NCBI RefSeq assembly: GCF_000196795.1
Contig: NC_014259.1
Location: 2,542,001 to 2,606,000, forward strand
Direction: 5' to 3'
Origin: Acinetobacter oleivorans DR1
Lineage (GTDB): Bacteria; Pseudomonadota; Gammaproteobacteria; Pseudomonadales; Moraxellaceae
DNA: 64,000 nucleotides
Under the pieces are notes generated by a model. The model was not told the DNA's origin. It was given only the letters and a program-made list of their open reading frames with translations, and ran no database searches. Positions within the stretch are counted from its first letter, which is position 1; every line of letters begins with the position of its first letter. This document shows positions 35,880-45,547 of the stretch, piece by piece. Made by a program: the position numbers and the translations under genes.

Positions 35880-37589
35880 TTAATGAGAACTTTCACGCCA
35901 TTGCTGACTTCTTGCCATAATTTTTCGGGTAAATAACCAATGAATGAGTTTTACAACACATGAAGTGGTCAAAATCAAAATACTCATGGCAACAGCAGCA
36001 ACCGTGTCTCCCGCATCATCCATATTCAAAACAGCCACCGCAGCTAAACTTGTGTCTGGTGAATAGAGGAAAATGGCAGCCGACACAGTGGTCATGGCAT
36101 TCACAAAAACATAGACCGACACATCGCATAGCGCTGGAAAACACATGGGCAAATACACTTTCCAAAAAGTTTTCCACTTTGATGTTCCTAGTGTTTGTGC
36201 TGCCTGATCGAGTTGTAGTGGAATCTGTTTAATGGCATTGGTTAAAGTGAGGTGTGGCACGGTGTAATAATGCACAATGGTTGAAATCACCAAAATGGTC
36301 ATGGTTCCATACAGCACATTTAACGGATTACTTTGATGGTTAAAAAACAAAATATAAGCTATACCCAAGACCAGCCCTGGCACTGCAAGGGGTAATAAAA
36401 CCAAAGCTTGCACATAATTTTTAATGAGAGGATGTGCCTTAAAACGTTCAGTTAACAGTGCCACCATAAAAATAAGTGCCGTGCCCACAACCGTACTAAA
36501 AAAGGCCATACGAACTGAGTTAAAGTACGCAGCCCAACCGCCGCCATCGACATATTCAAAACTGTAATGTGCTAAGGTCAAAGATAGATCGTATGGCCAA
36601 GACTGGATAAATGAAGCCAGCACAGCCGTAAAAATAATCAGTAAAATCGAACCTGAAACCAAGCCACAAAATAGGCTCAGAACGACTTCAAGTTTTTTAT
36701 TCGGTGCAGAGACATAAGGTTTAGCCTGAAAAGCTTGAAAACGTGCATGGCGCTTGCTTTGTATACGATCGAAAATGAACACAAAAACTGCGGGTAGCAA
36801 TAACAAGATGGAAATGACCGCACCCATGCTCATGTTTTGCTGACCAATAATCTGTTTATAGACATCAAGCGCCATCATGTTAAATGAACCGCCAATGACT
36901 TTTGGAATACCAAAATCGGTCAACACATAAATAAAAGCCACTAAACTTGCACTGATGAGTCCATAACGAATTGCAGGTAGTGTGACATGGTAATGGGTTT
37001 TCCAGATATTTTTACCCAGCGACAAAGATACCTCAATTAAACGCTGATCGACACTGCGAAAAGACACCATCATCAACATTCAAATTGCTGGAAATAGCCA
37101 AAAGCAATAACTGATTAAAATACCAATTGGGCCATAAATTTGTATATCGCCCAGTAAAGGTTTAAACACACCTTGCTTACCAAACAAATAAACCAATGCC
37201 AAAGAAGGCAAAAGTGATGGCGCTAAAATCGGTAAAAAAGCGACCACTTTAAAGAAGCCTTTGCCTTTCATATTCACATTGGTGAGTGCAAAAGCATAAA
37301 TACTGGCAAGAAATACTGTAATGACAGTAGCAGCACAAGCGACCCACACCGAGTTAAATACAGAGCTGAGTAAAGCTGGACTTGCAAAATAATTATAGAA
37401 GTTTTCAAGACTAACAAACGTCTGATTTTCATCAAAAAATGCAGTTTCAAACAGCATCATTAAAGGAGCAATAATCGCTAAAGTCAAAACAATTGCAACG
37501 CTAGCCAAAGCAATATTTGATCTTAATGAATATTCAGTTTTTCGACGCGGCTGTGTTTTTAAAACCGCTGAAGCAGCTTCATTTAACAT
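35880..37589 (-). pseudogene. 2-aminoethylphosphonate ABC transporter permease, interrupted by an in-frame stop
   Basis: A single frame of about 569 codons for an FbpB/PhnV-like double permease, broken at TGA 37080-37082. The first piece (37080-37589, 169 residues) ends in ISYCFWLFPAI. The second (35880-37079, 399 residues) begins at an ATG directly after the stop and continues MLMMVSFRSVDQRLIEVSLSLG, the EAA-loop region of the first domain. One base change (TTA or TCA to TGA) would explain the break. Either the transporter is dead, or an ATG directly after TGA allows restart, or the base is a sequencing error. The second piece keeps a complete second permease domain with TLGTSKWKTFWKVYLPM. 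It lies 7 bases into the ATPase gene upstream. Confidence 0.85.
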
Positions 37590-38785
37590 AGTGCGTACCC
37601 TTGTTCGTCAAAGACATGGATGAGCTGATTAGGTACTTTTATAAACATGAGTTCTTGCAAGGATTTGAACTTGATATTTTCAATCTCAATTTGCAAAAGG
37701 TGTTTTGCCTGTTCAATTCCATCGATATGAATAGTGCAAAACAAACGACGTTTTGCGCCTAAAAATTCCGTGCTTAATACTTTAACTGGCAAATACAACG
37801 ACTCTTTATCACTACCCAAATCATCAACCAACTCGACAGCTTCGGGTCTAAAACCAATACTGTAGTTTTGCCCAGCTTTAAGTTTCTGCTGTTCCAATTT
37901 TAAAGGAATAAAACCTAAAACCTCGAGCTGATTAACTACCGAACAAGTGGCAGTCAAAAAGTTCATGGTGCCAATAAACTTTGCAACGAATTGGGTTTGT
38001 GGCTTGTAGTAAATATTGTGCGGCGTATCAATTTGTTCAATAACGCCATGATTCATCACCACAACACGGTCAGAAATGCTTAATGCTTCTTCTTGATCGT
38101 GTGTGACCATAATAGTTGGTAAATTAAGCTGTGATTGAATTGAGCGAATCTTTTGTCTTAAGTTAAGACGTACCTGAGCATCGAGTGCAGAAAGTGGTTC
38201 ATCAAGCAGTAAAATATCAGGATTCGGTGCAATTGCTCGAGCAAGCGCAACACGTTGCTGCTGCCCGCCTGACAATTGATTTGGATATTTTTTAGCAATA
38301 TCGGGTAATTCAATCAGTTCTAATAACTGTTGAACCCTTTGACTACGCTGTGCCTTATCCCATTTCTTTTTGTCTAAGCCGAAAGCAATATTTTCTTCAA
38401 CATTTAAGTTTGGAAATAACGCATAGTTCTGAAACACAATGCCACAGTGACGTTTTTCAGCACTCAACACCGTAATGTCTGTGCCTTTTTTTATGACTTT
38501 TCCATAATCAGGTTTTTCTAGACCCGCAATTATGCGTAGCAATGTGGTTTTACCGCACCCTGAAGGCCCCAAAAAGCTCACGAACTCGCCAGCTTTAAGG
38601 TCTAAATTAATATGCGTTAGAGCCTGAAAGTGTTGGAATTTTTTTTGAATATCCACCACTTCTAAAACCGAAGGGCCATGTTCAGGATATTTATAGGTCG
38701 TTAAGGTCGACAATAAATGTCCCGCCAACTCGGCCTTTTGGTTTTGCCCAAGCAGCGATGATTGCAATGAAGAAGGAATTTGCAT
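37583..38785 (-). CDS. 2-aminoethylphosphonate ABC transporter ATP-binding protein
   Basis: 400 residues from ATG 38785; longer frames overlap the binding-protein gene. Walker A GPSGCGKTT, signature LSGGQQQRVALARAIA, Walker B DILLLDEPLSALDA and the switch histidine in TIMVTHDQEEAL are all intact. A C-terminal TOBE-like domain (from about residue 290) marks the PotA/FbpC type. It energises the transporter of this operon. The N-terminal 45 residues before SVLEVVDIQKKF are an unusual extension. The stop codon overlaps the permease start by seven bases. Confidence 0.9.
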   Translation of the reverse strand: MQIPSSLQSSLLGQNQKAELAGHLLSTLTTYKYPEHGPSVLEVVDIQKKFQHFQALTHINLDLKAGEFVSFLGPSGCGKTTLLRIIAGLEKPDYGKVIKKGTDITVLSAEKRHCGIVFQNYALFPNLNVEENIAFGLDKKKWDKAQRSQRVQQLLELIELPDIAKKYPNQLSGGQQQRVALARAIAPNPDILLLDEPLSALDAQVRLNLRQKIRSIQSQLNLPTIMVTHDQEEALSISDRVVVMNHGVIEQIDTPHNIYYKPQTQFVAKFIGTMNFLTATCSVVNQLEVLGFIPLKLEQQKLKAGQNYSIGFRPEAVELVDDLGSDKESLYLPVKVLSTEFLGAKRRLFCTIHIDGIEQAKHLLQIEIENIKFKSLQELMFIKVPNQLIHVFDEQGYALC

Positions 38786-38807
38786 AATGAGGCTCTTATC
38801 CAAAAGA

Positions 38808-39845
38808 TCACTTTTCAAAACGCTTTGACCATTCAGCCAAAATACGTTCACGCTGCTCGGCCGCCCAATAAAAATCATTTTTTACCAGCATTTGAGGAAG
38901 ATTTTTTGGGAAGTCCATGGTGGTATTTTCAATGCCTTTATAAGCCACCATTGAAAAGTTGTGTGCATAAGCTTCATTTGCGGCCTTGCTTACCGACCAA
39001 TTGATAAATTTCTGTGCGCTACTTAATTTCTTGGTTCCTTTCACAATTGCTGATGCTTCCATTTCCCAGCCTAAACCTTCAGTTGGATAAACCACTTCCA
39101 AAGGTGCACCCTCTGCTTTTAATTTAAATGCCGGATAACCGAAAGAAATTCCAATTGGGATTTCACCTTGTGCCGCCATTTTGCAAGGTTTTGAACCAGA
39201 GTGAGGATATTGCGAAATGTTTTTATTTAAAGCCTGCATATATTCCCACGCCTGCTTTTCACCCCAAATTTGCATCCAAGCTGTCACATCCAAATACCCT
39301 GTGCCACTTGAAGCTGGGTTTGGCATCACAATCATGTTTTTATAAATGGGGTTGGTTAAATCTTTCCAAGTTCTTGGAATCGGTAATTTACGTTTTTCTA
39401 ATTCGACTTTATTGACACAAATTGCAGATTCCCATGCATCCATACCCGTCCAAGTCGGTACAGTTTTTTGGCTGACAAATTCTGGTTTTAAATTTTGGAT
39501 GCCTTCAGGTTTAAAAGGCTCGAGCATATCCTTCTTTTCCATGACCAGCAAACTGGTTAAAGCCACACCAAAAACTACATCTGCTTGTGGGTTTTTCTGC
39601 TCTGCCAAAAGTTTAGCGGTGATCACACCTGTTGAATCACGTACCCATTTTACTTTGAGTTCTGGGTAAGCTTTATGTAGTTCTTCTTGGTACTGTTTAA
39701 GCTGGTCGGCTTCCACTGCCGTATAGACTGTAATTTCTTCTGAGTTTTTTGATGTTGCCGATGAACATCCCATTTGAATAGCGACCACCACACCTAAAAC
39801 TGATGCAGTGCCGAGTTTAATTGTCTGTTGAACATACTGTTTCAT
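38808..39845 (-). CDS. 2-aminoethylphosphonate ABC transporter substrate-binding lipoprotein
   Basis: About 345 residues from ATG 39845. The N-terminus MKQYVQQTIKLGTASVLGVV is a signal sequence, followed by AIQMGCSSATS, an imperfect lipobox with Cys as the likely lipidated residue. The mature protein starts ITVYTAVEADQLKQYQEEL, typical of the Fe(III)/AEP-type binding-protein family 1. VMPNPASSGTGYLDVTAW lines the ligand cleft. First gene after the operator palindrome at 39911. The start lacks a strong ribosome-binding site. Confidence 0.87.
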   Translation of the reverse strand: MKQYVQQTIKLGTASVLGVVVAIQMGCSSATSKNSEEITVYTAVEADQLKQYQEELHKAYPELKVKWVRDSTGVITAKLLAEQKNPQADVVFGVALTSLLVMEKKDMLEPFKPEGIQNLKPEFVSQKTVPTWTGMDAWESAICVNKVELEKRKLPIPRTWKDLTNPIYKNMIVMPNPASSGTGYLDVTAWMQIWGEKQAWEYMQALNKNISQYPHSGSKPCKMAAQGEIPIGISFGYPAFKLKAEGAPLEVVYPTEGLGWEMEASAIVKGTKKLSSAQKFINWSVSKAANEAYAHNFSMVAYKGIENTTMDFPKNLPQMLVKNDFYWAAEQRERILAEWSKRFEK

Positions 39846-39910
39846 CTGCAAACCATCGAATGCAATTATTTGATGATTGTATTTCAACAGCTTTATATGA
39901 CAGTTTGATT

Positions 39911-39930
39911 AATCTGGTTTAAACCAGATT
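39911..39930. promoter_or_regulatory. 20-bp palindrome upstream of the phn transporter genes
   Basis: AATCTGGTTTAAACCAGATT, identical to 34599-34618. It lies between the regulator stop (39937) and the binding-protein ATG (39845). Probable GntR-family operator. Confidence 0.8.
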
Positions 39931-39936
39931 GTATTT

Positions 39937-40659
39937 TTATGCTCGAGCTTCGAAGTGCAAATCTAAAACATCGTGTAGCCAATATTCTTGGTCAACATCG
40001 GTGATTACACCCTGCTCATTTCTGTTGCTACGACAAATATATAAACCGAGTGCGCCCGTATTTACATGCAATGCTTTCGCCTGTTGGTCAGATAAAGCGG
40101 TTGGATAGAGGTTAATGTCAGCTCGGGTGATATGGCAGGTATATTGATTTGCCATGAGTAAAGTAATGGATTGCTTGAGATCATGAGTTAAAAACTCGGG
40201 AAAAAGCTCAGCATTCACACGTAAATGCTCAACCAAAACAGGTCGACCATTAATACAACGACGTCGCCAAACTGAATAAATCGGGTGCCCTTTTTCAACT
40301 TTTAAATGCTTGGCATCCCAAGAAGTAGCCGTCGTTAGCTCACTCGAAATTACTTCGGTCGAAGGTTCATAGCCTTGTTCAATCACAAATTGATTAAAGT
40401 TTTTTGTCGATTGCGGATGATAAATAATACGAGGAGAACGAACATACCAACCACGGCGGTCCAAGCGATAAATCAAGCCATCAGTTTCCAAAGCCAGTAA
40501 AGCTTCACGTGCAGCCACACGAGTGGTTTGGAACTGTTCAGACAGCACTCTTTCTGATGGGAGTTTTGCGTGGGCTTCTAATACACCAGATTCAATATCA
40601 TGGGCAATTGCATCGCGGATAGGAATATATTTAGGTATGCGTGCTTGGTCCTGTTCCAT
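39937..40659 (-). CDS. phnR: GntR/HutC-family regulator of phosphonate genes
   Basis: 240 residues. N-terminal GntR winged HTH (about residues 8-75): IRDAIAHDIESGVL, LPSERVLSEQFQTTRVAAREAL and LIYRLDRRGWYV. The remainder is a UTRA effector domain (VWRRRCINGRPVLVEHLRVN, YWLHDVLDLH). It precedes the phn genes on the same strand. The adjacent palindromes are of the length HutC-type regulators bind. It probably releases DNA or changes affinity with 2-aminoethylphosphonate or phosphonoacetaldehyde as effector; the effector is not visible. Confidence 0.87.
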   Translation of the reverse strand: MEQDQARIPKYIPIRDAIAHDIESGVLEAHAKLPSERVLSEQFQTTRVAAREALLALETDGLIYRLDRRGWYVRSPRIIYHPQSTKNFNQFVIEQGYEPSTEVISSELTTATSWDAKHLKVEKGHPIYSVWRRRCINGRPVLVEHLRVNAELFPEFLTHDLKQSITLLMANQYTCHITRADINLYPTALSDQQAKALHVNTGALGLYICRSNRNEQGVITDVDQEYWLHDVLDLHFEARA

Positions 40660-40790
40660 ACAAACTTAGAATTTATAAATAAAGAAATTAATAGCAATAT
40701 ACTGAAAAAATGTGACAAAAGCTTTTATTAATGCTGATCTTTTAAGCAAAACAATCTCTTAGTCTATTTCTTTCCTCTGAGTTTTTTATA

Positions 40791-40820
40791 TAAAAAAAGA
40801 GCATTTTCATGCCCTTTTTA
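40791..40820. terminator. Terminator of pobA
   Basis: A-rich arm AAAAAAAGAGCAT, loop TTTC, ATGCCCTTTTTA with one mismatch in the stem. On the minus strand it follows the pobA stop and ends in a T-tract. Confidence 0.65.
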
Positions 40821-40834
40821 TTTTTATCTAACCT

Positions 40835-42049
40835 TTAACTTGCGTGCTTAAAACTATCAATTTGCTTAATCTCATAAGGCAAACCTACATAGTTTTCGGC
40901 CAATGTAGTTTTACCCGCAATTGAACCCAGTACATAACTTAACTCGGCCTGTTTAATCTTGTGATCAAACTCACTTTCAGTTTCAAAGCGATGCAATAAA
41001 TGAGTCATCCACCAAGAAAAACGCTCTGCTTTCCATACACGTTGTAGGCATTTCTCTGAATATTCATCAATCCCTTGTTCTGAACCTTCGACATAATATT
41101 CAACAAGCGCACTTGATAAGTAAGCAATATCAGAAGCAGCGAGGTTTAGGCCTTTTGCTCCTGTCGGTGGCACAATATGCGCAGCATCACCTGCTAAAAA
41201 TAATTTTCCAAAGCGCATTGGTTCGGTCACAAAGCTTCGTAACGGCGCAATACTTTTTTCAATAGAGGCCCCAGTTACTAGCTTTTCACGGCTTTCAGGA
41301 TCTAGGCGGAGTTTTAACTCATCCCAGAACTTTTCATCTGACCAGTCTTCTACGTGATCGGTTAAAGGGACTTGTAAATAATAACGGCTACGCGTTTCAG
41401 AACGCATACTGCATAAAGCAAATCCACGTTCTGACTGTACGTAAATGAGTTCATCGGCTACAGGTGGAACGTCTGCCAACACCCCTAACCAGCCAAACGG
41501 ATAAACTTTTTCAAAGGTCTTAATTTTATCTTCTGGCACGCTGGCACGGCAGACACCGTGGTAGCCATCACACCCTGCTATAAAATCACACTGAATTTGA
41601 AAAGCTTTACCTTGGTGCTCAAACTCAACTTTTGGTGCAGTGTAAAAATCTTTCACTTGTACATTTTGAGCTTCATAAAATGAAGTGAGCTGCTCCGCTT
41701 CACGCGCAGTCATTAAATCTTTAGTCACTTCGGTCTGACCATATACGGTCACTTGTTTACCACCCGTGAGTGCGGCTAAATCAACGCGATGCAATTCACC
41801 ATTGGTTAAGATTTCGATGCCCGAATGCGGTAATCCTTTGTCTTTTAGGTTTTGGTCAACGCCTGCTTGTTTCAGTAAGTCGACCGAAACTTGCTCTAAA
41901 ATTCCTGCACGAATCCGTGAAGCCACATATTCAGCACTACGTTGCTCAACAATAATATGGTCGATGCCAGCTTTATATAGAAGTTGCCCAAGCAATAACC
42001 CTGCTGGTCCAGAACCAATAATTGCAACCTGTGTCTTTAAAATATCCAT
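40835..42049 (-). CDS. pobA: 4-hydroxybenzoate 3-monooxygenase
   Basis: 404 residues. FAD motif AIIGSGPAGLLLGQLL at the N-terminus, RIRAGILEQ (residues 45-53) near the flavin, the substrate-side segment RSRYYLQVPLTDHVEDW, and FLAGDAAHIVPPTGAKGLNLA for the FAD ribityl region. All match p-hydroxybenzoate hydroxylase. It hydroxylates 4-hydroxybenzoate to protocatechuate with NAD(P)H and oxygen. It is divergent from the IclR-family activator gene, as in Acinetobacter ADP1. Confidence 0.96.
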   Translation of the reverse strand: MDILKTQVAIIGSGPAGLLLGQLLYKAGIDHIIVEQRSAEYVASRIRAGILEQVSVDLLKQAGVDQNLKDKGLPHSGIEILTNGELHRVDLAALTGGKQVTVYGQTEVTKDLMTAREAEQLTSFYEAQNVQVKDFYTAPKVEFEHQGKAFQIQCDFIAGCDGYHGVCRASVPEDKIKTFEKVYPFGWLGVLADVPPVADELIYVQSERGFALCSMRSETRSRYYLQVPLTDHVEDWSDEKFWDELKLRLDPESREKLVTGASIEKSIAPLRSFVTEPMRFGKLFLAGDAAHIVPPTGAKGLNLAASDIAYLSSALVEYYVEGSEQGIDEYSEKCLQRVWKAERFSWWMTHLLHRFETESEFDHKIKQAELSYVLGSIAGKTTLAENYVGLPYEIKQIDSFKHAS

Positions 42050-42142
42050 AACTTCATCCTTGTTTCATCCTGACTTTTAAATTACTGGCTTTAAGTTTTG
42101 TGCACTATGTATCCAAGACGAAAATAACCGTTTATCATCTAG

Positions 42143-42163
42143 TTTGTCCGAATAGCGGACAAA
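42143..42163. promoter_or_regulatory. PobR-type operator between pobA and pobR
   Basis: TTTGTCCG (42143-42150), five-base spacer, CGGACAAA (42156-42163): a perfect 8+8 dyad in the 141-base divergent region, 28 bases before pobR and about 95 before pobA. Confidence 0.75.
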
Positions 42164-42190
42164 AACAACCAAAATAACAGGAATGAAAGG

Positions 42191-43006
42191 ATGCCTTCTC
42201 TCGATGCTTTTTTAGAGCACCCAAACTCGCATGAGAAAATTCGTCAAGAAGACTACATTGCAGGGTTAGCAAAAGGCTTGGCTTTACTGGAAGCTTTTGG
42301 AACAGATCGGCAACGGCTCAATGTGACTCAAGTGGCCGAGCGAACTGGCATTAGTCGTACCGCGGCAAGACGATATTTGAAAACTTTAAAATACTTAGGC
42401 TATTTAGAAACCGATGAACATTACTTTTGGCTCACTCATCGTGTGCTGCGCTTTTCAAGTTCTTATTTAAGTTCGGCACACCTGCCTAAAGTTGCTCAAT
42501 CATTTCTAAATCTTTTGTGCGCGCAAACATCTCTGACGTTTTCAATTGTGGTGTTAGACGATAATGAAGTGGTACCGATTGCCCGTAGTTATTTACCGCA
42601 GCAAGATAATTTGCGCGTTAGTCCTTATGGTATGCATTTAGGAAACCGACTCCCTGCCCATGCCACATCTACAGGTAAAGTATTGCTGGCAGCACTGCCA
42701 GAAGAAGCTCAGCATGCATGGGTCAAAACTTATGGTTTAAAACGCTTAACCCCGTTTACCATTGTAGATGAGTCCAAGTTTTTTGAAGTGCTTAAGGGCA
42801 TTTCGTTATCAGATTATTGTCTTTCCAAAGAAGAACATGAGCTTGGCGTAATTGCGATTGCAGTGCCGGTATTTAATGCACAAGGTCAAGCCATAGCAGC
42901 GCTTAACTGTATGTCTCAAACCAACCGTGTACAAGAAGATTATTTGGTTCAGCAAATTTTGCCATTGCTGCGCAACACGGCAAATGAACTTAGAAATGTG
43001 ATTTAA
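42191..43006 (+). CDS. pobR: IclR-family activator of pobA
   Basis: 271 residues. HTH region YIAGLAKGLALLEAFGTDRQ and SRTAARRYLKTLKYLGYL. Effector domain with LPAHATSTGKVLLAALPEEAQ, SKEEHELGVIAIAVPVF and AALNCMSQ. Size, divergent position and a shared dyad with pobA match PobR, which activates pobA with 4-hydroxybenzoate. It ends before a 12-bp inverted repeat at 43016-43051. Confidence 0.92.
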   Translation: MPSLDAFLEHPNSHEKIRQEDYIAGLAKGLALLEAFGTDRQRLNVTQVAERTGISRTAARRYLKTLKYLGYLETDEHYFWLTHRVLRFSSSYLSSAHLPKVAQSFLNLLCAQTSLTFSIVVLDDNEVVPIARSYLPQQDNLRVSPYGMHLGNRLPAHATSTGKVLLAALPEEAQHAWVKTYGLKRLTPFTIVDESKFFEVLKGISLSDYCLSKEEHELGVIAIAVPVFNAQGQAIAALNCMSQTNRVQEDYLVQQILPLLRNTANELRNVI

Positions 43007-43015
43007 ATAGATTTA

Positions 43016-43051
43016 GAAACTCTTGTTATCAATTAGAGGAACAAGAGTTTC
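43016..43051. terminator. Inverted repeat between pobR and azoR
   Basis: GAAACTCTTGTT (43016-43027), 12-base loop, AACAAGAGTTTC (43040-43051). It lies between convergent genes. The stem is perfect but a T-tract is missing, so its terminating role is likely, not certain. Confidence 0.55.
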
Positions 43052-43062
43052 AACCCATAATT

Positions 43063-43659
43063 TTAAATAGCGAATTCTTTGACTTGCTGGCTTGCCAGAT
43101 CCAATGCATTGCTGCGATAGGCTTGCATGTCTAAGCCTTCTGCATAGATAAAATCGACGTCATGAATGCCCATTAACCCTAACACCGCTTTGAGATAAGG
43201 CGTGACTGCCTCAGTTTCTTGGCCGACATGAATACCACCTCGACTACTTACCACCACTGCTTTTACCCCTTCAACCAAACCTTGAGGGTAAGTTTCGGTG
43301 TAGCGGAATGTTTGTCTTGCTCGTGCCACTAAATCAAACCAGTTTTTGAGTTGAGTCGGTACATTTAAGTTGTACATCGGTGCACCAATCACCAACAAAT
43401 CAGCACTTTTTAATTCAGCAATCAATTCATCAGACAAAGCAACAATCTGTTTAATGTCTTGATTGTTATTTTCAGCCCCACGCAGCGCTTGGAAAATTTC
43501 CAAATCTAATACAGGCAGATTCATTTCCGCTAAATTGCGTATGGTGATGTCATCTTGCAAACCTTGGCCTTTACGGTGCTCAAGCATTACATCAATCAGG
43601 CTATTGGTCTGTGAACCCTCACCCATAATGCTGGATTTTAATACCAATATTTTAGCCAT
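43063..43659 (-). CDS. azoR: FMN-dependent NADH azoreductase
   Basis: 198 residues from ATG 43659, with GGAG seven bases upstream. Flavodoxin-like fold: MAKILVLKSSIMGEGSQTNSL at the start binds the FMN phosphate, and VIGAPMYNLNVPTQLKNWFD is the AzoR/NQO family motif. VVVSSRGGIH contacts the isoalloxazine ring. It reduces quinones and azo compounds with NADH by two electrons. It is divergent from a LysR gene, which may sense quinone or aldehyde stress. Confidence 0.9.
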   Translation of the reverse strand: MAKILVLKSSIMGEGSQTNSLIDVMLEHRKGQGLQDDITIRNLAEMNLPVLDLEIFQALRGAENNNQDIKQIVALSDELIAELKSADLLVIGAPMYNLNVPTQLKNWFDLVARARQTFRYTETYPQGLVEGVKAVVVSSRGGIHVGQETEAVTPYLKAVLGLMGIHDVDFIYAEGLDMQAYRSNALDLASQQVKEFAI

Positions 43660-43757
43660 GACCATCTCCACGTTTTCGATGAAACCATATTAACTCCACA
43701 ATAAATTCAACAGTGGTGATATTATTTCTTTATATTGGTTCCTTTTAGGCAACAATC

Positions 43758-44669
43758 ATGCAACATGAGCTAAGTGCAATTTCTATATTTGTGACTGTGG
43801 TTGAAGCTGGAAGTTTTGTAAAAGCTGCCGAGCAATTGCATTTAACTCGCTCAGCCATTAGTAAAAATATTGCTCGGCTTGAAGATCAGCTTGGCGTTGC
43901 TTTATTTAAAAGAACAACGCGAACACTCAGCATGACTGATGAAGGTACCTTGTTTTATGAACATAGCCGCCGAGCGTTGAGTGAAATACAAAATGCAGCG
44001 GCTTTATTAGACCAAGGGAAAATTAACGCAACAGGTCGTTTACGAATGTCTGTGCCAGTGCTGTTCGGGCAACTCTTTGCAGCCCCACTCATGGTTAAAT
44101 TTGCTCAACAGCATGCGGACTTACAGCTAGAAATTTCATTTAATGATCGAACTGTAGACTTGGTCGAAGAAGGTTTTGATTTATGCATCCGAATCGGAAC
44201 GTTACCTGACACCACTCAGTTGGTTGCCAAACCGATTGGTGAGCATCGAATGCTACTTTGTGCCTCACCTGACTATTTAAATGAAGCAGGTCTTTTGGAA
44301 AATATTGAGGACTTAGACCACCACGTCACAATTGCCGATCCGCATTTTGGTCAAATAAAAAAATGGCAACTTCAACAGGAAAATAGCGAGCCTTTATTTT
44401 TTAAACCCAAAACAAAACTTCTTTTAAATGACTTGCAAGCCATTAAAAATGCAGCACTTGCTGGAGCTGGTATCGCTTGGCTGCCCGACTGGCTTATTCA
44501 AAATGAATTACAGGATGGTAAGCTAGTACAGGTGTTAGAAACCATGTCGAGCATTGCTTTTCCGATTCATTTGGTATGGCCTACGCTGCCTTTTATGCCA
44601 CTGAAAACCCGTCTTGCAATTGATTATTTGGCGCAGCATTTACCCGCTGAACTAAACAAACAAGTTTAA
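43758..44669 (+). CDS. LysR-family regulator divergent from azoR
   Basis: 303 residues. N-terminal HTH with FVTVVEAGSFVKAAEQLHL and SAISKNIARLEDQLGVALFKRTTR, followed by a substrate-binding domain beginning GRLRMSVPVLFGQLF. It is of the CrgA/AaeR type. The divergent azoreductase gene, 98 bases away, is the probable target. No effector deduced. Confidence 0.88.
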   Translation: MQHELSAISIFVTVVEAGSFVKAAEQLHLTRSAISKNIARLEDQLGVALFKRTTRTLSMTDEGTLFYEHSRRALSEIQNAAALLDQGKINATGRLRMSVPVLFGQLFAAPLMVKFAQQHADLQLEISFNDRTVDLVEEGFDLCIRIGTLPDTTQLVAKPIGEHRMLLCASPDYLNEAGLLENIEDLDHHVTIADPHFGQIKKWQLQQENSEPLFFKPKTKLLLNDLQAIKNAALAGAGIAWLPDWLIQNELQDGKLVQVLETMSSIAFPIHLVWPTLPFMPLKTRLAIDYLAQHLPAELNKQV

Positions 44670-44755
44670 AGTAAATAAGGCCCTGTCCATTTCAGCAAGA
44701 CTTTTTTAATACACGAAGCCAAAGTTTATTGCTTATATTCAAACGCTTTGACCTT

Positions 44756-45307
44756 CTATTTAGAATTTAGAAAACAATCCAGCACCTTTTCCCGATCGAC
44801 TGCCCCATCTGAGCTTAAAAGCTGAATGATTGTGCCTTCAATCATATATAAAAATAGTTTTGCATCCTGAAAAGTCGCATCGGTTTTTAGTTTTATAAGC
44901 TGGCTATAGATTTCATTGATGAGCCATGTTCGATACCTCACCGCGATTTGATAGGCTTTTGAATAGGTCAGTTTAGTTTCAAAAATGGCTTTAAATAATA
45001 GATAGTACATCCCGTCTACATCGGTGTGTAAGAAATAGAGTTTCTTAAGTTTCTCGTTCACGCTTAAGCCTTGGTGGTACTCAGCAATTGAAACCACTTT
45101 TTCTTTTAATCGTTCTTTCTGCACAGTCAAACACATTTCAATAAAACGCTCTTTCGAGTGAAAGTAGTTATAAAAAGTTGCTTTTGGGATTTTTGACTCT
45201 TTTACGATTCTATCGACCCCAACAGTATGAAACCCAAAATGGTGAAATAAATGAATCGACTCATTTACGACTTGCATGGCACGTGCAGGGAGAACTAAAT
45301 TTGGCAT
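44756..45307 (-). CDS. TetR-family regulator
   Basis: 183 residues from ATG 45307; the frame extends to 45409 and another ATG (45373) is possible, and none has a strong ribosome-binding site. The HTH is clear: HHFGFHTVGVDRIVKESKIPKATFYNYFHSKERF. The C-terminal ligand domain is unremarkable. No gene lies close enough to name its target. It faces the C4-like RNA region. Confidence 0.82.
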   Translation of the reverse strand: MPNLVLPARAMQVVNESIHLFHHFGFHTVGVDRIVKESKIPKATFYNYFHSKERFIEMCLTVQKERLKEKVVSIAEYHQGLSVNEKLKKLYFLHTDVDGMYYLLFKAIFETKLTYSKAYQIAVRYRTWLINEIYSQLIKLKTDATFQDAKLFLYMIEGTIIQLLSSDGAVDREKVLDCFLNSK

Positions 45308-45547
45308 GGTTTTACCGTTATAAATTCTTGTTGTTTCTAAATGAGATACTTTTTTTGGGAGAAAAAAAGGCATAGCAAAGCCGTAAAGACTGTGCGTAGC
45401 ACATCTCAAGTTTTGTTGTTGCTAAGTTTTAATTAAAAATGACTTTAAGCCTGAAAGCCTTAGGGCAATCAAGCTGCTTTAGTTTTTTAAGCTGTGTCGT
45501 TATAGCTTTTGGCAAAGGCTGCCAAGAAATAATGGATGTGCAAAGCC

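Noticed and set aside
37080..37082. TGA as a selenocysteine codon in the permease
   Set aside because: Permeases of this family have no selenocysteine, the position falls in a hydrophobic helix, and no SECIS-like hairpin is evident after it.
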